A stretch of 64,000 nt of DNA, taken from Acidobacteriaceae bacterium KBS 89 (GTDB lineage Bacteria > Acidobacteriota > Terriglobia > Terriglobales > Acidobacteriaceae). Below are positions 16,712 through 25,831 of the stretch, piece after piece. Under the pieces are notes generated by a model. That model was not told the DNA's origin and ran no database searches. It saw nothing but the letters and a program-made list of their open reading frames with translations. The stretch lies in the NCBI GenBank assembly GCA_000381605.1, contig KB906754.1, positions 1-64,000 on the forward strand, in the 5' to 3' direction. Made by a program: the position numbers and the translations under genes. Every line of letters starts with the position of its first letter. Position 1 is the first letter of the stretch.

Positions 16712-16884
16712 CAGAGCTGTTCGCTTATGGCCCGGAAAGGCCCTCGCAATCTAAGCTGTTGGTAAAGAATAGCATCTCTCCTCTGCCCCATCAATCCGTG
16801 GACGAGCGTAGCCGAGCGGTAACGGCAAGTCGTTGAAGACGGCTTGGTATGGGCGTTTTGTGGCGTTACAATCGGCAAAGCAGG

Positions 16885-17688
16885 ATGTCCGCACCCCCTC
16901 CAAATTCCGGCCGTCCTGGCACAAAATCCGGCACCGGCACCGGCCTTGGCCGCCCCACTCCCCATGGAGACGACGAGTTTCCGGCGGAAATCGACGAAAA
17001 AGCGCAACCCGAGGGCGAAGACGGGGTTATGGATGATATGGCCACTCTGGCGATCAACCCGCGACTCCTGGAGAACCTACAGACGGCAGAGACGCATCAT
17101 GCCGCAGGCGAGTTCGGCCAGATGGACGACGCCGCCATCATGCTGGAGCTTCGCACCGGCAATATGGCCGGATTCGACTTTCTCATCCAGAAATACCGGA
17201 AGCCGATTATCCACTTCATGTACCGGATGGTCCATAACCAGGCAGTTGCCGAGGAATTGGCGCAGGAGGTTTTTCTCCGAGTCTATCGGTCGCGTGAGAC
17301 GTACCGCGCTGAGGCACGGTTCAGCACCTGGCTGTACCGTATCGCCACCAACCTGGGCGTGAACTATGCGCGCGACACGCGCCACGAACGCATGGCTTCG
17401 ACCGTCTATCTGGACGAGACCGATGCCGAGACTGGCACGACGCCGGACGTCGCAGACACGACGCCGGATGCCGAGGCGAACATGCTGCGGCGGGAGCGGA
17501 TGAACGCGATTCGCGAACATGTAATGGCGCTTCCTGAGCGGCAACGGACGGCCGTATTGATGCACAAGTACGAGGGTATGGACTACAAACAGATTGGCGA
17601 CGTGCTGAAACTGAGCGAGTCCGCCACAAAATCTTTATTGTTTCGCGCTTATCAAACGTTGCGCGAGAAGTTGAAGGCCTTTGTTTAG
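16885..17688 (+). CDS. ECF-type RNA polymerase sigma factor
   Basis: 267 residues from ATG 16885, which has AAAGCAGG just upstream; an in-frame ATG at 16849 would add 12 residues. An unusual 70-residue Pro/Gly/Asp-rich N-terminal extension precedes sigma region 2 (FDFLIQKYRKPIIHFMYRMV ... AEELAQEVFLRVYRS ... FSTWLYRIATN) and region 4 (LPERQRTAVLMHKYEGMDYK, then LSESATKSLLFRAYQTLREKL). It directs RNA polymerase to alternative promoters. The zinc anti-sigma gene 65 bases downstream is its likely antagonist, and the DUF3106 protein after that a likely target or partner. Confidence 0.93.
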   Translation: MSAPPPNSGRPGTKSGTGTGLGRPTPHGDDEFPAEIDEKAQPEGEDGVMDDMATLAINPRLLENLQTAETHHAAGEFGQMDDAAIMLELRTGNMAGFDFLIQKYRKPIIHFMYRMVHNQAVAEELAQEVFLRVYRSRETYRAEARFSTWLYRIATNLGVNYARDTRHERMASTVYLDETDAETGTTPDVADTTPDAEANMLRRERMNAIREHVMALPERQRTAVLMHKYEGMDYKQIGDVLKLSESATKSLLFRAYQTLREKLKAFV

Positions 17689-17753
17689 GCCGACTCAACG
17701 CACGCGGCGTTTTCACGAGACGCGTTGAGGCAAAGAAGCTGGGAAGGGTCACA

Positions 17754-18254
17754 ATGAACTGCAAAGACTACCAATCCGATTTCCTCGATCTGCTGCTGGA
17801 TCCGGGCGCGCCTGCGAATTCTGCTGCGCGGGGTCACATCGAGTCCTGCGCCGAGTGCAGGCAGGAGTTCAAGTCGCTTGAGGCGACGTTCGCGCTGCTC
17901 GATGATTGGAAGGCACCGGAGCCTTCGGCCTACTTTGACCAGAAGCTGGCGGTGCGCTTGCGCGAAGAGCAGGCCTTGGCCCCTGCGGGATGGTTCGAGC
18001 GATTGAAGAGCCGGCTGCTGTTCAATACTGGCAGACAGTTTCGGCCTGCGATGGCTGGCGCTTTGGCATTGGCGCTGGTGGTTGGAGGAGGAACGTTTGC
18101 CAACGTTTCGGGCTTCCTTCGCTCCACGCCGCCAACCTCGGCCACGGTGCAGGACCTGCAGCTCCTCGATAAGAACGAGCAGGCGCTGCAGACAATGGAC
18201 CAGTTGCTGCAGGATGGTACCGCCGATGACGTGGCCAATCCGCCCAGCAGCTAG
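17754..18254 (+). CDS. zinc-finger anti-sigma factor (membrane)
   Basis: 166 residues. The N-terminal zf-HC2 motif with HIESCAEC (HxxxCxxC) near residues 25-32 is the zinc centre of ZAS-type anti-sigma factors, usually holding an ECF sigma in the cytoplasm. One membrane helix is visible near 100-120 (PAMAGALALALVVGGGTFANV), followed by about 45 extracytoplasmic residues. The order sigma then anti-sigma with short spacing supports the pairing. Confidence 0.9.
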   Translation: MNCKDYQSDFLDLLLDPGAPANSAARGHIESCAECRQEFKSLEATFALLDDWKAPEPSAYFDQKLAVRLREEQALAPAGWFERLKSRLLFNTGRQFRPAMAGALALALVVGGGTFANVSGFLRSTPPTSATVQDLQLLDKNEQALQTMDQLLQDGTADDVANPPSS

Positions 18255-18373
18255 CTTTCTACGGCAACGTACCATCGGAAAAAAATAATATCTCGAAGGA
18301 GGACGGGACACAGTAAGCTGCTGTAACAGAAGCGGATTTACCCCAACGCCCAGGTCTTGCCGGTCGAATTACC

Positions 18374-19024
18374 ATGACATTTCACCTCCACTTGCGGCGC
18401 ATCGTAGGACCAGCTCTCGCTTCCCTGTTGCTAATGGCAGCGGCGTCGACGGTCGCGGCCCAATCTGCGTCCATGCATAGGGCAGGACAGGCAACAGCGC
18501 ATCCTCCAATGAACGCGCCACATCCGGGCGCGGGGCCGAAATTGACCGGCCCAAAGGGGAATCAGGAGCACCTCGCCCAGTGGATGGATCGCCACAGTAA
18601 TCTTCCGCCGGCGGAGCAGCAGCGTGCGCTTGAGAAGGAGCCGGGTTTCCGCGATCTTCCACCTCAGACGCAACAGCGCATGCGCGACCGCCTCACTCAA
18701 CTCAACAACATGACACCCGAGCAGCGTCGGCGAACCCTTGAGCGAACCGAGGCGATCGAGCACCTCACTCCGCCGCAACGTCAGCAGTGGCGTGGTGCGA
18801 TGGAGCAATACCAGGGACTTCCCGAGGACCGCCGCCGTATGGTCGCACGCGCCTTCCGCGATCTGCGCGAGATGCCACAGCCACAGCGTCAGGAAATCCT
18901 CAACTCGGACCGCTTTCGCGGACAGTTTTCTGAACAGGAGCGCAGCACGCTTTCCAGTCTGCTCACGGTCGAACCGTATCTACCAGTGCAGCGACCGGGC
19001 GACGGCAATTCCTTCGGCAAGTAA
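18374..19024 (+). CDS. secreted DUF3106 domain protein
   Basis: 216 residues with a signal peptide (ALASLLLMAAASTVAAQ). The rest is helical, and Gln-, Arg- and Pro-rich repeats of the form LPPxxQxRxxxRL (LPPAEQQRALEKEPGFRDLPP, MTPEQRRRTLERTE, LTPPQRQQWRGAM) are the hallmark of DUF3106. Role unknown; similar to LTxxQ-type periplasmic stress proteins in style. Third gene of the sigma/anti-sigma group and followed by a strong terminator, so possibly part of the regulon that the sigma factor controls. Confidence 0.85.
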   Translation: MTFHLHLRRIVGPALASLLLMAAASTVAAQSASMHRAGQATAHPPMNAPHPGAGPKLTGPKGNQEHLAQWMDRHSNLPPAEQQRALEKEPGFRDLPPQTQQRMRDRLTQLNNMTPEQRRRTLERTEAIEHLTPPQRQQWRGAMEQYQGLPEDRRRMVARAFRDLREMPQPQRQEILNSDRFRGQFSEQERSTLSSLLTVEPYLPVQRPGDGNSFGK

Positions 19025-19050
19025 CGGTGACTTTCTCGTTTAAGAGAGGT

Positions 19051-19077
19051 AGCCGCCCGAAGGCGGCTATTTTTTAT
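19051..19077 (+). terminator. Rho-independent terminator
   Basis: AGCCGCC-CGAA-GGCGGCT is a perfect 7-bp stem with a tetraloop, followed by a T-rich run (ATTTTTTATT). It closes the sigma / anti-sigma / DUF3106 group. Confidence 0.93.
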
Positions 19078-19496
19078 TGCGGGGAGGGGATGGGGCTACG
19101 AGGGAAGAACACCGTTTGCTTTTTGGCCCAGCGTCAAAAGATATCTTCGGACGAATACGATCAAGCCAATCAGAGGTGCGGCGAAATGATCGCAAAATTT
19201 AGGCAATCCAACGAATCTCCTGAACGGTCTTCCTCCCCCTTAGTGGTTGTAGTGTGCATGCATGCAACCCAACTGCATATACAACTTTTGGTTCAACATT
19301 CAAAAGAACTTGCGTCGTTTCCGACCACCCCTTGACCTCGCCCTCGCTTAGGGCCTAGGCTGAATCTATGCTTATGCAGTACACCTTCTGTTGTTGTCGC
19401 CGCTCCCCGCTGGCCTGGACAGAAGCGCGTTGCGTCCGCTAACCCGCGGCCCTCGCTAAGTTCCGATCGCACAATCACCCAGAATCGAGCCCTTTC
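19078..19496. other. gene-free interval
   Basis: About 420 bases without a credible gene. It should hold the promoter of the thioredoxin-like gene. TTGACC at 19333 and TAGGCT 18 bases downstream form a weak promoter candidate only. Nothing else recognised. Confidence 0.4.
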
Positions 19497-20729
19497 ATGA
19501 AGCTGTTCGCCAGTTTTCTTTTGCTTGCCACATCTGCCTTTGCTCAAATCCCTGTCTCTGGAACGTGGACAGGAAATGCCACCGTCCACGGCAAGCAGGT
19601 TCCCGTCCGCCTTGAAATAACGGGCAGTGGGAGCGACCTTCACGCCGCGCTGCTGAACGGGCCGGAGAGCAGCCCGGCATCAAGCGCGGTTTTCACGGGC
19701 AATCATCTCCTGCTGACATTCAACTACTACGCGCGGACGCTGGATGCGACTCTCGCAGATGGGCGTCTCACCGGCTCCTTTGGCACAGCCGCTACGCGAT
19801 ATCCCATCAGCCTGAGTTCGCACGGCGCTACTCCTGAAAGCGCCGGGGCACATACTCAGGATATTCAGGGGGATTGGGAGATCGCGGTTAAATCAGTCAA
19901 GGGCGAGTCTGCGTGGCAGCTTCGCGTGGAGCCCGCACGTCAACCGACTGAGATTAAGGCCGTGATTCAGCGCATCGACGGGGACACCGGCTCGCTGTAT
20001 GGTTCGTGGACGGGCAAGGACTATCAGATCAGCCACTTCACTGCGGCGGGGCCGGCGCTTTACTCGCTGACACCGCAGGCCGATGGGACGTTGCTCGTCT
20101 CGAATCTGCTTCGCGCTGATGTGAATGATCAACAGAACCTGGTTGCGCGGCGGCCAGCGCAGGCGCGTGCGGCGAAGCTTGTAGGGCCAACTGATCCTAC
20201 GCAACAGACGACGGTAAAGGATCCCTCTGCGCGCTTCAAATTCAGCTTTCCCGACCTGAGTGGCAAGACGGTTTCGAACACCGATTCGCAATTTGATGGG
20301 AAGGTTGTGATTGTTGCGATTGGCGGGTCGTGGTGCCCGAATTGCCATGATGAAGCGCCGTTTCTGGAGAGTCTCTACAAGCAGTTTCACGGGCGTGGAT
20401 TGGAGATTGTGAACCTGTCGTTTGAAGAAGCGGATCAGTTGAAAGATCCTACGAGATTGCGGGCTTTTATTGCGAAATATGGGCTTACTTACACGGTTTT
20501 GGTGGCGGGTGAGACTGAGCAGTTGAATGAAAAGATTCCGCAGGCGGTGAACCTTAACTGCTGGCCGACGTCGTTCTTTTTAGGGCGGGATGGGCGGGTT
20601 AAGGAGATTCATGCGGGGTTTGCCGGGCCGGCCAATCCGCCGGCGCACGAGGCTCTTGTGAAAGAGACAACGGAGCTGGTGGAGCAGTTGCTGGCTGAGC
20701 CGGTTCCTACGCAAAACGCCTCGCGATAA
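19497..20729 (+). CDS. secreted TlpA-like thioredoxin-fold protein
   Basis: 410 residues. Signal peptide MKLFASFLLLATSAFAQ, then a 190-residue beta-rich N-terminal region (SGTWTGNATVHGKQVPVRLE) with repeated strand patterns, then a TlpA/ResA-type thioredoxin domain from about 240. The redox site is WCPNC near 280 and the cis-proline WPTSFF near 362. Such proteins reduce or handle periplasmic disulfides, often in cytochrome c assembly or stress. The N-terminal region resembles those found in acidobacterial and Bacteroidetes TlpA homologs, but its function is unknown. Monocistronic with its own terminator. Confidence 0.88.
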   Translation: MKLFASFLLLATSAFAQIPVSGTWTGNATVHGKQVPVRLEITGSGSDLHAALLNGPESSPASSAVFTGNHLLLTFNYYARTLDATLADGRLTGSFGTAATRYPISLSSHGATPESAGAHTQDIQGDWEIAVKSVKGESAWQLRVEPARQPTEIKAVIQRIDGDTGSLYGSWTGKDYQISHFTAAGPALYSLTPQADGTLLVSNLLRADVNDQQNLVARRPAQARAAKLVGPTDPTQQTTVKDPSARFKFSFPDLSGKTVSNTDSQFDGKVVIVAIGGSWCPNCHDEAPFLESLYKQFHGRGLEIVNLSFEEADQLKDPTRLRAFIAKYGLTYTVLVAGETEQLNEKIPQAVNLNCWPTSFFLGRDGRVKEIHAGFAGPANPPAHEALVKETTELVEQLLAEPVPTQNASR

Positions 20730-20753
20730 ATCGCAATTTTTCAGAAGAAAATG

Positions 20754-20778
20754 GCCCCGGAGAGATCCGGGGCTTTTT
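20754..20778 (+). terminator. Rho-independent terminator
   Basis: GCCCCGGA-GAGA-TCCGGGGC is a perfect 8-bp stem with a four-base loop, followed by TTTTT. It lies 25 bases after the thioredoxin-like gene. Confidence 0.93.
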
Positions 20779-20817
20779 GCTGTTTTGCTGGGTTTTTAAG
20801 GGGGGGTTGGAAAAAGT

Positions 20818-20884
20818 GGGTGGTTGAATGTGGTTTTTTGATGGTGAAAACGTGGTGAAATGCGTGGTAAACGTGGTGAGAAAA
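20818..20884. repeat. degenerate GTGGT repeats
   Basis: GTGGT or GTGGG occurs about every 11-15 bases (GTGGTTGAATGTGGTTT, GTGGTGAAATGCGTGGTAAA, CGTGGTGAG) in a stretch poor in C. It lies between the terminator and the 3' end of the convergent LssY_C gene and encodes nothing. Confidence 0.5.
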
Positions 20885-20942
20885 CGGCATCTTTTTGGGC
20901 GCTAAAAACACGCCACTTTTTTAAACTTTATTTTTGGGGGGT

Positions 20943-22376
20943 CTACGGGTCGATCTTCGGCGGGCTGCGAAGGGCGGCAATTGTCATTCGTCCGGCGGTG
21001 TAGGCGCCGTAGATTATGTTGGCGCGGAAGATGTCACTGCGGAAGGTGAGAATCTGCCTGCGGATGTAGCGAAAGGTAATGTTGCCGGGTTTGTAGCTGC
21101 CGCCTTTGGGAGTGGAATCGATTTGCACATCAGGGTGGCAGTCCTGAAGGCTGACGACGGCGATGGATCCGTCGGTGTGCATGGCGTCTCCAACAGAGTT
21201 TCGGGCCGTGGTGGACATCAGGGGACGGGAGACGTAGGTGACGTAGCGAACGCAGCCGGCGAAGCTAAGGTCGCGGATGACGGTGGAACGCTCATCATCG
21301 ATATTGGGTGAGATGTGGTGCACGAAGCCAAGGTGCTTGATACCGAGAGCGGCGTGGGTATCGTGTGTGGACGAACTTATCCAAATGGAATCGTCGCCTA
21401 ATTCCTCGTCCCATTGCCAGATGCGGAGATGGTCGCGGCGATCGTAGCTGTTGAGGCTCTTCTGCCAGTTCATGTCCTGGGGCCTGCCGGCGAGGAAGAA
21501 AGTCGTCATGGGCTCCTGAGGGTAGCCGCTGTTGTTGAGAAGCGCATACAGGTTCTTCATGACGGTTAGGCGGGAGACGGAATCGGCGTTTTGCCAGCCT
21601 GCAACACGAAACGCCGCCGTGACCTGTTCCGCGGATCCGAGGAACACGACGTTGACAACGTCAGCTTCGACGTTCTTTTTCGTCATGACACGCACAGGAA
21701 GTTGCTCGACGAGTTGTTCGAGCTTCTCTGACTGGGCTGCAGTTAGCTGCATGGACTGGCGCTCCGCGGCTGCGAACGAGGCGGGGAGGGAGAGCTCCGC
21801 GGTTGTTTTGAGGTGGATGTCTGTGCCGGCCGGGTAGTAGATCTCGGGCTCGGGAAAGATCGGGAAGGCGGCCTTAAAGGCGATGAGGACTGGATCGGAG
21901 TAGGGGTTCCAGGTGGGCAGGTGAATGAGGCGGCTATTGATGTTCCCCTGAAAGGTGTTGGTACTGCGTATGCCTTGAATGACTCCTTTGTGCACGGACT
22001 CGCGGGCGTTCTCGACCTCATGGACACGAGTAGTGATGGCCAGATCCTCGCCGGAGGCTGCATGGGCGCTATTGAAGTCGAGGGTGAGGGCGGCGGTTTC
22101 GTGTTGAATTCCCCAGCCGACCTTGCGCGTGCGGTGGACGACTCCGTCGATGGGGGTGCCCATGGGAAGAACGACCTCGTTTTGGCAGACGAGGTCCTGA
22201 GTGAGGATGGCGTGAATCGGATCACCCGGTTTCGCGGTGTAAGTGGAGATGGGTGCGGCGAGCCGAATCCGTAGCGACTGACCGGCTGGGAGCTGGTCAC
22301 ACGCGGAGGCTGTCCGAGCGGCGGAGAAGAGGCACACGAAGAGCAGCGGCCGATGACGGCCAAGCAGGAATCTCAT
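20943..22376 (-). CDS. secreted LssY_C domain protein
   Basis: About 477 residues from MRFLLGRHRPLLFVCLFSAA, a signal peptide; an in-frame start 36 bases upstream is less likely. Residues 35-150 form a beta-rich region (RIRLAAPISTYTAKPGDPI ... VVLPMGTPIDGVV) of the sort seen in secreted proteins with a SH3-like or TrbI-like barrel. The C-terminal half contains the LssY_C domain (VNVVFLGSAEQVTAAFRVAGW, FLAGRPQDMNWQKS, DDSIWISSSTHDTHAAL, HHISPNIDDERS). Function unknown; LssY_C domains are often attached to phosphatases or membrane proteins. Confidence 0.78.
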   Translation of the reverse strand: MRFLLGRHRPLLFVCLFSAARTASACDQLPAGQSLRIRLAAPISTYTAKPGDPIHAILTQDLVCQNEVVLPMGTPIDGVVHRTRKVGWGIQHETAALTLDFNSAHAASGEDLAITTRVHEVENARESVHKGVIQGIRSTNTFQGNINSRLIHLPTWNPYSDPVLIAFKAAFPIFPEPEIYYPAGTDIHLKTTAELSLPASFAAAERQSMQLTAAQSEKLEQLVEQLPVRVMTKKNVEADVVNVVFLGSAEQVTAAFRVAGWQNADSVSRLTVMKNLYALLNNSGYPQEPMTTFFLAGRPQDMNWQKSLNSYDRRDHLRIWQWDEELGDDSIWISSSTHDTHAALGIKHLGFVHHISPNIDDERSTVIRDLSFAGCVRYVTYVSRPLMSTTARNSVGDAMHTDGSIAVVSLQDCHPDVQIDSTPKGGSYKPGNITFRYIRRQILTFRSDIFRANIIYGAYTAGRMTIAALRSPPKIDP

Positions 22377-22468
22377 GCGGATGAGCGCCCCCTCGTGTTT
22401 CCACGATAACAAAAGTGGTAAAGAGGGGTGTTAACAAAGGGGTTCTGCAAACCCCGTCTGGTATCTGG

Positions 22469-23404
22469 TCAGTTCTTGAAGAAATTTTTGACGAGGAAGA
22501 TGACGTTCGCCGGTCGTTCGGCCAGGCGGCGCATGAAGTACGGGTACCACTCCGGGCCGAAGGGAATGTAGACGCGGACGCCGTAGCCCTCGGCGGCGAG
22601 GCGGCGCTGGAGGTCGCGGCGAACGCCGTAGAGCATCTGGAACTCGAAGGCACGTTTGTCGATCTTGTTGTCGTTGACGAAGGAGCGCATCTGGTCGACG
22701 ATTGCCTCATCGTGTGTGGCGATGCCGCAGAAGACACCCTTTTGGGTCTGCGGGTTGGAGTAGGTGGCCATGCGCTTCATCAGGTTGACGTAGTTTGCAT
22801 CGACGTCAGCCTTGGAGGGGAAGGCGACTTCAGAACCCTCTTTGTAGGCTCCCTTGCACAGTCGGATGCGAATTCCCTTGCTTAAAAGCCTTTCGGTATC
22901 GGTGTCGGTGCGGAAGAGATAGGCCTGCAGGACGGTGCCGACGCTGCCGGGGAACTTTGCCGACAGCCGCTCGGTCATGGCGATGGTCGCCTCGGTGTAG
23001 GGCGACCCTTCCATGTCGATCCGGACGAAGGAGTTGACTGCAGCGGCATGCTCGACCATCTCGCCGACGATGCGCTCTGCGAGAGCGGGGTCGAAGTCCA
23101 TGCCAACCTGCGATAGTTTTACGCTGACGTTGGCGTTGAGCTTGTGTGCCTGGATGGCGTCGAGGAGCTGGTGGTAGATGTCGGCTGATTTTTGCGCCTC
23201 TGCTTCGGTGTTGACGCTCTCGCCGAGCGAGTCAAGGGTGGCCGCGATTCCCTCCTGATTGACGCGCTGGCATGCACCAAGAACATCCTCTACCGACATG
23301 CCAGCGACGAACCGGCCCGACATCTTTCGTCCCATCGCGGAGCGTTCTGAGAACGACCGCAGGCTTCTATTTTGAGAAAGAGCAATAAATAACGAACGCA
23401 GCAA
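22469..23404 (-). CDS. proline dehydrogenase (monofunctional)
   Basis: 311 residues, the usual length of small stand-alone ProDH enzymes. The FAD TIM-barrel blocks are present: NVSVKLSQVGMDFDP, VRIDMEGSPYTEATI, VGTVLQAYLFRTD, RLCKGAYKEGSE, FEFQMLYGVRRDLQRRL, and the C-terminal YIPFGPEWYPYFMRRLAER that closes over the substrate. It oxidises proline to pyrroline-5-carboxylate, passing electrons to quinone. No pyrroline-5-carboxylate dehydrogenase gene is next to it. The downstream LssY_C gene starts about 90 bases after its stop on the same strand and is probably independent. Confidence 0.94.
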   Translation of the reverse strand: MLRSLFIALSQNRSLRSFSERSAMGRKMSGRFVAGMSVEDVLGACQRVNQEGIAATLDSLGESVNTEAEAQKSADIYHQLLDAIQAHKLNANVSVKLSQVGMDFDPALAERIVGEMVEHAAAVNSFVRIDMEGSPYTEATIAMTERLSAKFPGSVGTVLQAYLFRTDTDTERLLSKGIRIRLCKGAYKEGSEVAFPSKADVDANYVNLMKRMATYSNPQTQKGVFCGIATHDEAIVDQMRSFVNDNKIDKRAFEFQMLYGVRRDLQRRLAAEGYGVRVYIPFGPEWYPYFMRRLAERPANVIFLVKNFFKN

Positions 23405-23511
23405 ACCCTATACCCCTGACAACGCCTGGATGGCGCACAAAAGATATTGTTTCATGCAAGGCGCAGGAAAGGCGAGGGATCGACCGGATAGCAGAAGGGT
23501 CAGGCGTCTCG

Positions 23512-23985
23512 CTACTTACATTCGACGCGATTATCCTGCGAGGCGATGATCTGCCAGGTACCGCCGCGCTTCAGCCAGGTGTCAGTCCAAACCTGGCATA
23601 CCTTTGCGTTGGGCTGGGACTTGTCTTTGCCGATAGCATGTTCGCTGCCGTAGACAACGGCGAGACTGTCTCCGAAGAAACGCACTTTAGCCTCATCAAG
23701 TCCGCAATCATGAGCGGTGCGCGGGCCTTTCTCGTCCTTCAGCTCATCAGCCTTTGTGAAGCGCACACCTTTCGTTGAAGTGCCCTGGAAGTCGTCGGCA
23801 AGCAGACCAGCGACAACACCGTTATCAACACATACACCTTCAGCCCACTTGCGCTCCATCTCGATGATGTATTTCGCGGTTTTGTCATCCGCCGAAGACC
23901 AGTGACTCTGCTGTGCGTACGCCGGAACAAGCAACAACGTCGCGGCAATTGCCACCGCGAAGACTCGTAGATGCATTTCTCGCAT
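23512..23985 (-). CDS. secreted NTF2-like (DUF4440) protein
   Basis: 157 residues with a signal peptide (MREMHLRVFAVAIAATLLLV...AYAQ). The mature part has the pattern of DUF4440/SnoaL-like NTF2 folds: helix ending EMERKWAEG, LADDFQGTSTKGV, VRFFGDSLAVVYGSE and a final RGGTWQIIASQDN strand pair. Such domains often bind small ligands; the ligand is unknown. A second member of the fold is at 30775-31350. Stands alone. Confidence 0.82.
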   Translation of the reverse strand: MREMHLRVFAVAIAATLLLVPAYAQQSHWSSADDKTAKYIIEMERKWAEGVCVDNGVVAGLLADDFQGTSTKGVRFTKADELKDEKGPRTAHDCGLDEAKVRFFGDSLAVVYGSEHAIGKDKSQPNAKVCQVWTDTWLKRGGTWQIIASQDNRVECK

Positions 23986-24210
23986 GGCGAAATCCTACAC
24001 TACGCTCCAATGGTGGCGGACGATCGCTGCGCATTCTGACCTTCCGTTTAGCCGTCACCCGAGTGTTTGCTGCAACCAATGCCCGGAAATCGTTGGAACG
24101 AACACCCTCAACGATCCTAACCGCTTATAATTCCGGGATGCCCCGTCGAGTTGCGTGTTATCGCCGCGCCGGTTCTGACGATGCAGCGACGTGTTCGGGA
24201 GGACAAAAAC

Positions 24211-25188
24211 GTGTGGTGGATTAGTTATCGGGGTGAATCGGGGCACGGCGTCGACAACATCGGCGTCTTCGAGGACGACGGGGCACCGCGAAAGAAACAT
24301 CCGCTGCTACTCGATCCATCGCCGACCGCGCATCCGCTGCATATTGCGCGCGGCTTCGCATTGGTAGGCGACGACCTCTATATCGCGAACGCGTGGCGCA
24401 GGGATAGCCACATTGCACGCTACCAGCGGCACGGCGACACCTTTCGCTTCATGGAGGTGCTCGCGAAGGCCGAGCAGGTTGCGGCGATGGTGCACCCCTT
24501 CGACGTGGAGCTGGGGGACGATGGTCGCATCTACGTCTCGTGCCAGGACACTAACACCGTGTTGTCGCTCGTGCCGGGGACCCGCAAGCCCGCACCGGTA
24601 GCCGCACACCTGCTCAAGAACTATCCCGACGGGGGGTTTCTCCCCGGCACGCTCGTCGCGTCCAGCCATGGGAGGCTTCCCGAGTACGGTGACCTCAGAC
24701 CGTTCGATGTGCCGTCGCCTCTCGGCCTCAAGGTGGTGCTCGACAAGCGTGGCAGGCCACGGCACTCGGTACGCGGAATCGTCGTGCACAAGAAGCATCT
24801 GTACGTAGCAGACGAAGCCGGTGACGCAGTAAAGATCTTCAAGGTGCAGACCGGGGAGTTGATGGCGCACATCACGGGGAAGGCGCTGAAGGCGCCCGTG
24901 CACCTGATCATGCACGGCGAGACGCTCTACATCGGCGCCTCGGGCAGTGGCAGCATCCTGGCGCTGGACCTGACGTCCACACCGCCGACCGGGAAGCTCA
25001 AGGCGCGTGTGGTGATCGACGGAAAGCTCGACGCCCCCTCCGGCTTTGCTGTGGGCCCCGACGGCGATCTTTACGTGGCCGAACGAAAGAAGCAGCGGGT
25101 GCGGCGCTTTTCGTCCACGGGAGAAAAAAAGGGGACGTTCATCGATGACCTTCCGGACATGCCGGAGTTTCTCGTCTATGTTCCGTGA
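24211..25188 (+). CDS. NHL/SMP-30-like beta-propeller protein
   Basis: About 325 residues from GTG 24211, chosen because GGGAGGA lies 7 bases upstream; earlier TTG (24151) and ATG (24181) starts lack a ribosome site. Repeating strands of the form GxxLYIANxxxxxVxR (VGDDLYIANAWRRDSHIARY, LGDDGRIYVSCQDTNTVLS, VHKKHLYVADEAGDAVKIF, GPDGDLYVAERKKQRVRRF) indicate a six-bladed NHL or SMP-30-type propeller. No signal peptide, so cytoplasmic. Substrate or partner unknown. A long open frame on the opposite strand is a codon-bias shadow. Confidence 0.75.
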   Translation: MWWISYRGESGHGVDNIGVFEDDGAPRKKHPLLLDPSPTAHPLHIARGFALVGDDLYIANAWRRDSHIARYQRHGDTFRFMEVLAKAEQVAAMVHPFDVELGDDGRIYVSCQDTNTVLSLVPGTRKPAPVAAHLLKNYPDGGFLPGTLVASSHGRLPEYGDLRPFDVPSPLGLKVVLDKRGRPRHSVRGIVVHKKHLYVADEAGDAVKIFKVQTGELMAHITGKALKAPVHLIMHGETLYIGASGSGSILALDLTSTPPTGKLKARVVIDGKLDAPSGFAVGPDGDLYVAERKKQRVRRFSSTGEKKGTFIDDLPDMPEFLVYVP

Positions 25189-25349
25189 GAGATCCCAAAG
25201 CCTGGAAACGTGCATCAAGCGCATCAAGCTTGTTGATCAATCGCCCGGTTATTTACCGCACGCTCCCATGGAGGCGAGAAATCTCCGATGTCCCAGTTCG
25301 GGGAGAGTGATGGGCAATCGGAAACAAGAATTTGTACGGCTGACCCTGG

Positions 25350-25682
25350 CTAGGTTTCGTCGTGGACGGGTGCAGACGGCGCGTTGGTCTTGACGGACTC
25401 GATGCCGTTGTCGCGGGATTCGGTGGATTTATAGGTCTCGCTGGTGCCGATGATCTGATGATTGGCGGCCTTCAGGTTGAACATGAACTGACCGTTCTTC
25501 GTGTCCTTGCGCTCGTAACTGGCATCGTTGGCTGCGTTCTTCTTGACCGACGCAATGCCGTTTTCGGCTGAGCCTTTTTCTTTGTACATCTCGCTGGCCA
25601 GAATGATCTGGCCGTTGCTCGCCTTGAGATTGAAATAATACTGGCTGTCTCTCGCTTTTTTGAGTTCGAACGTACCTGCCAT
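25350..25682 (-). CDS. DUF1508 (YegP-like) tandem-repeat protein
   Basis: 110 residues from MAGTFELKK, preceded by AAGGAGG at the right distance. Two DUF1508 units are visible: FELKKARDSQYYFNLKASNGQIILASEMY and ERKDTKNGQFMFNLKAANHQIIGTSETY, each ending with an NGIESVK/NGIASVKKNA segment. Proteins of this family are small, cytoplasmic and often stress-associated; the biochemical role is unknown. The region further upstream in frame is not protein-like, so the longer frame is rejected. Confidence 0.9.
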   Translation of the reverse strand: MAGTFELKKARDSQYYFNLKASNGQIILASEMYKEKGSAENGIASVKKNAANDASYERKDTKNGQFMFNLKAANHQIIGTSETYKSTESRDNGIESVKTNAPSAPVHDET

Positions 25683-25831
25683 CGTTCCTCCTTGGCGGTT
25701 ATGGAGTATTTTCGTGCAACACCGCTTGGGTGAGATCCAAGTGCTGAGGATTGTATTCGCGACGGAGACGGTCGGAAACCTGCACAATTAACAGGTTCTG
25801 GAACAAATGACGGACAGCTTCACTACGTTCT

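Noticed and set aside
19027..19335. A 102-residue frame after the DUF3106 gene
   Set aside because: It would have to read through the strong terminator at 19051 and has no ribosome site or family.
24307..25227. A 306-residue open frame antisense to the beta-propeller gene
   Set aside because: His/Arg/Val-rich and without motifs, while the plus strand has clear propeller repeats and a ribosome site.
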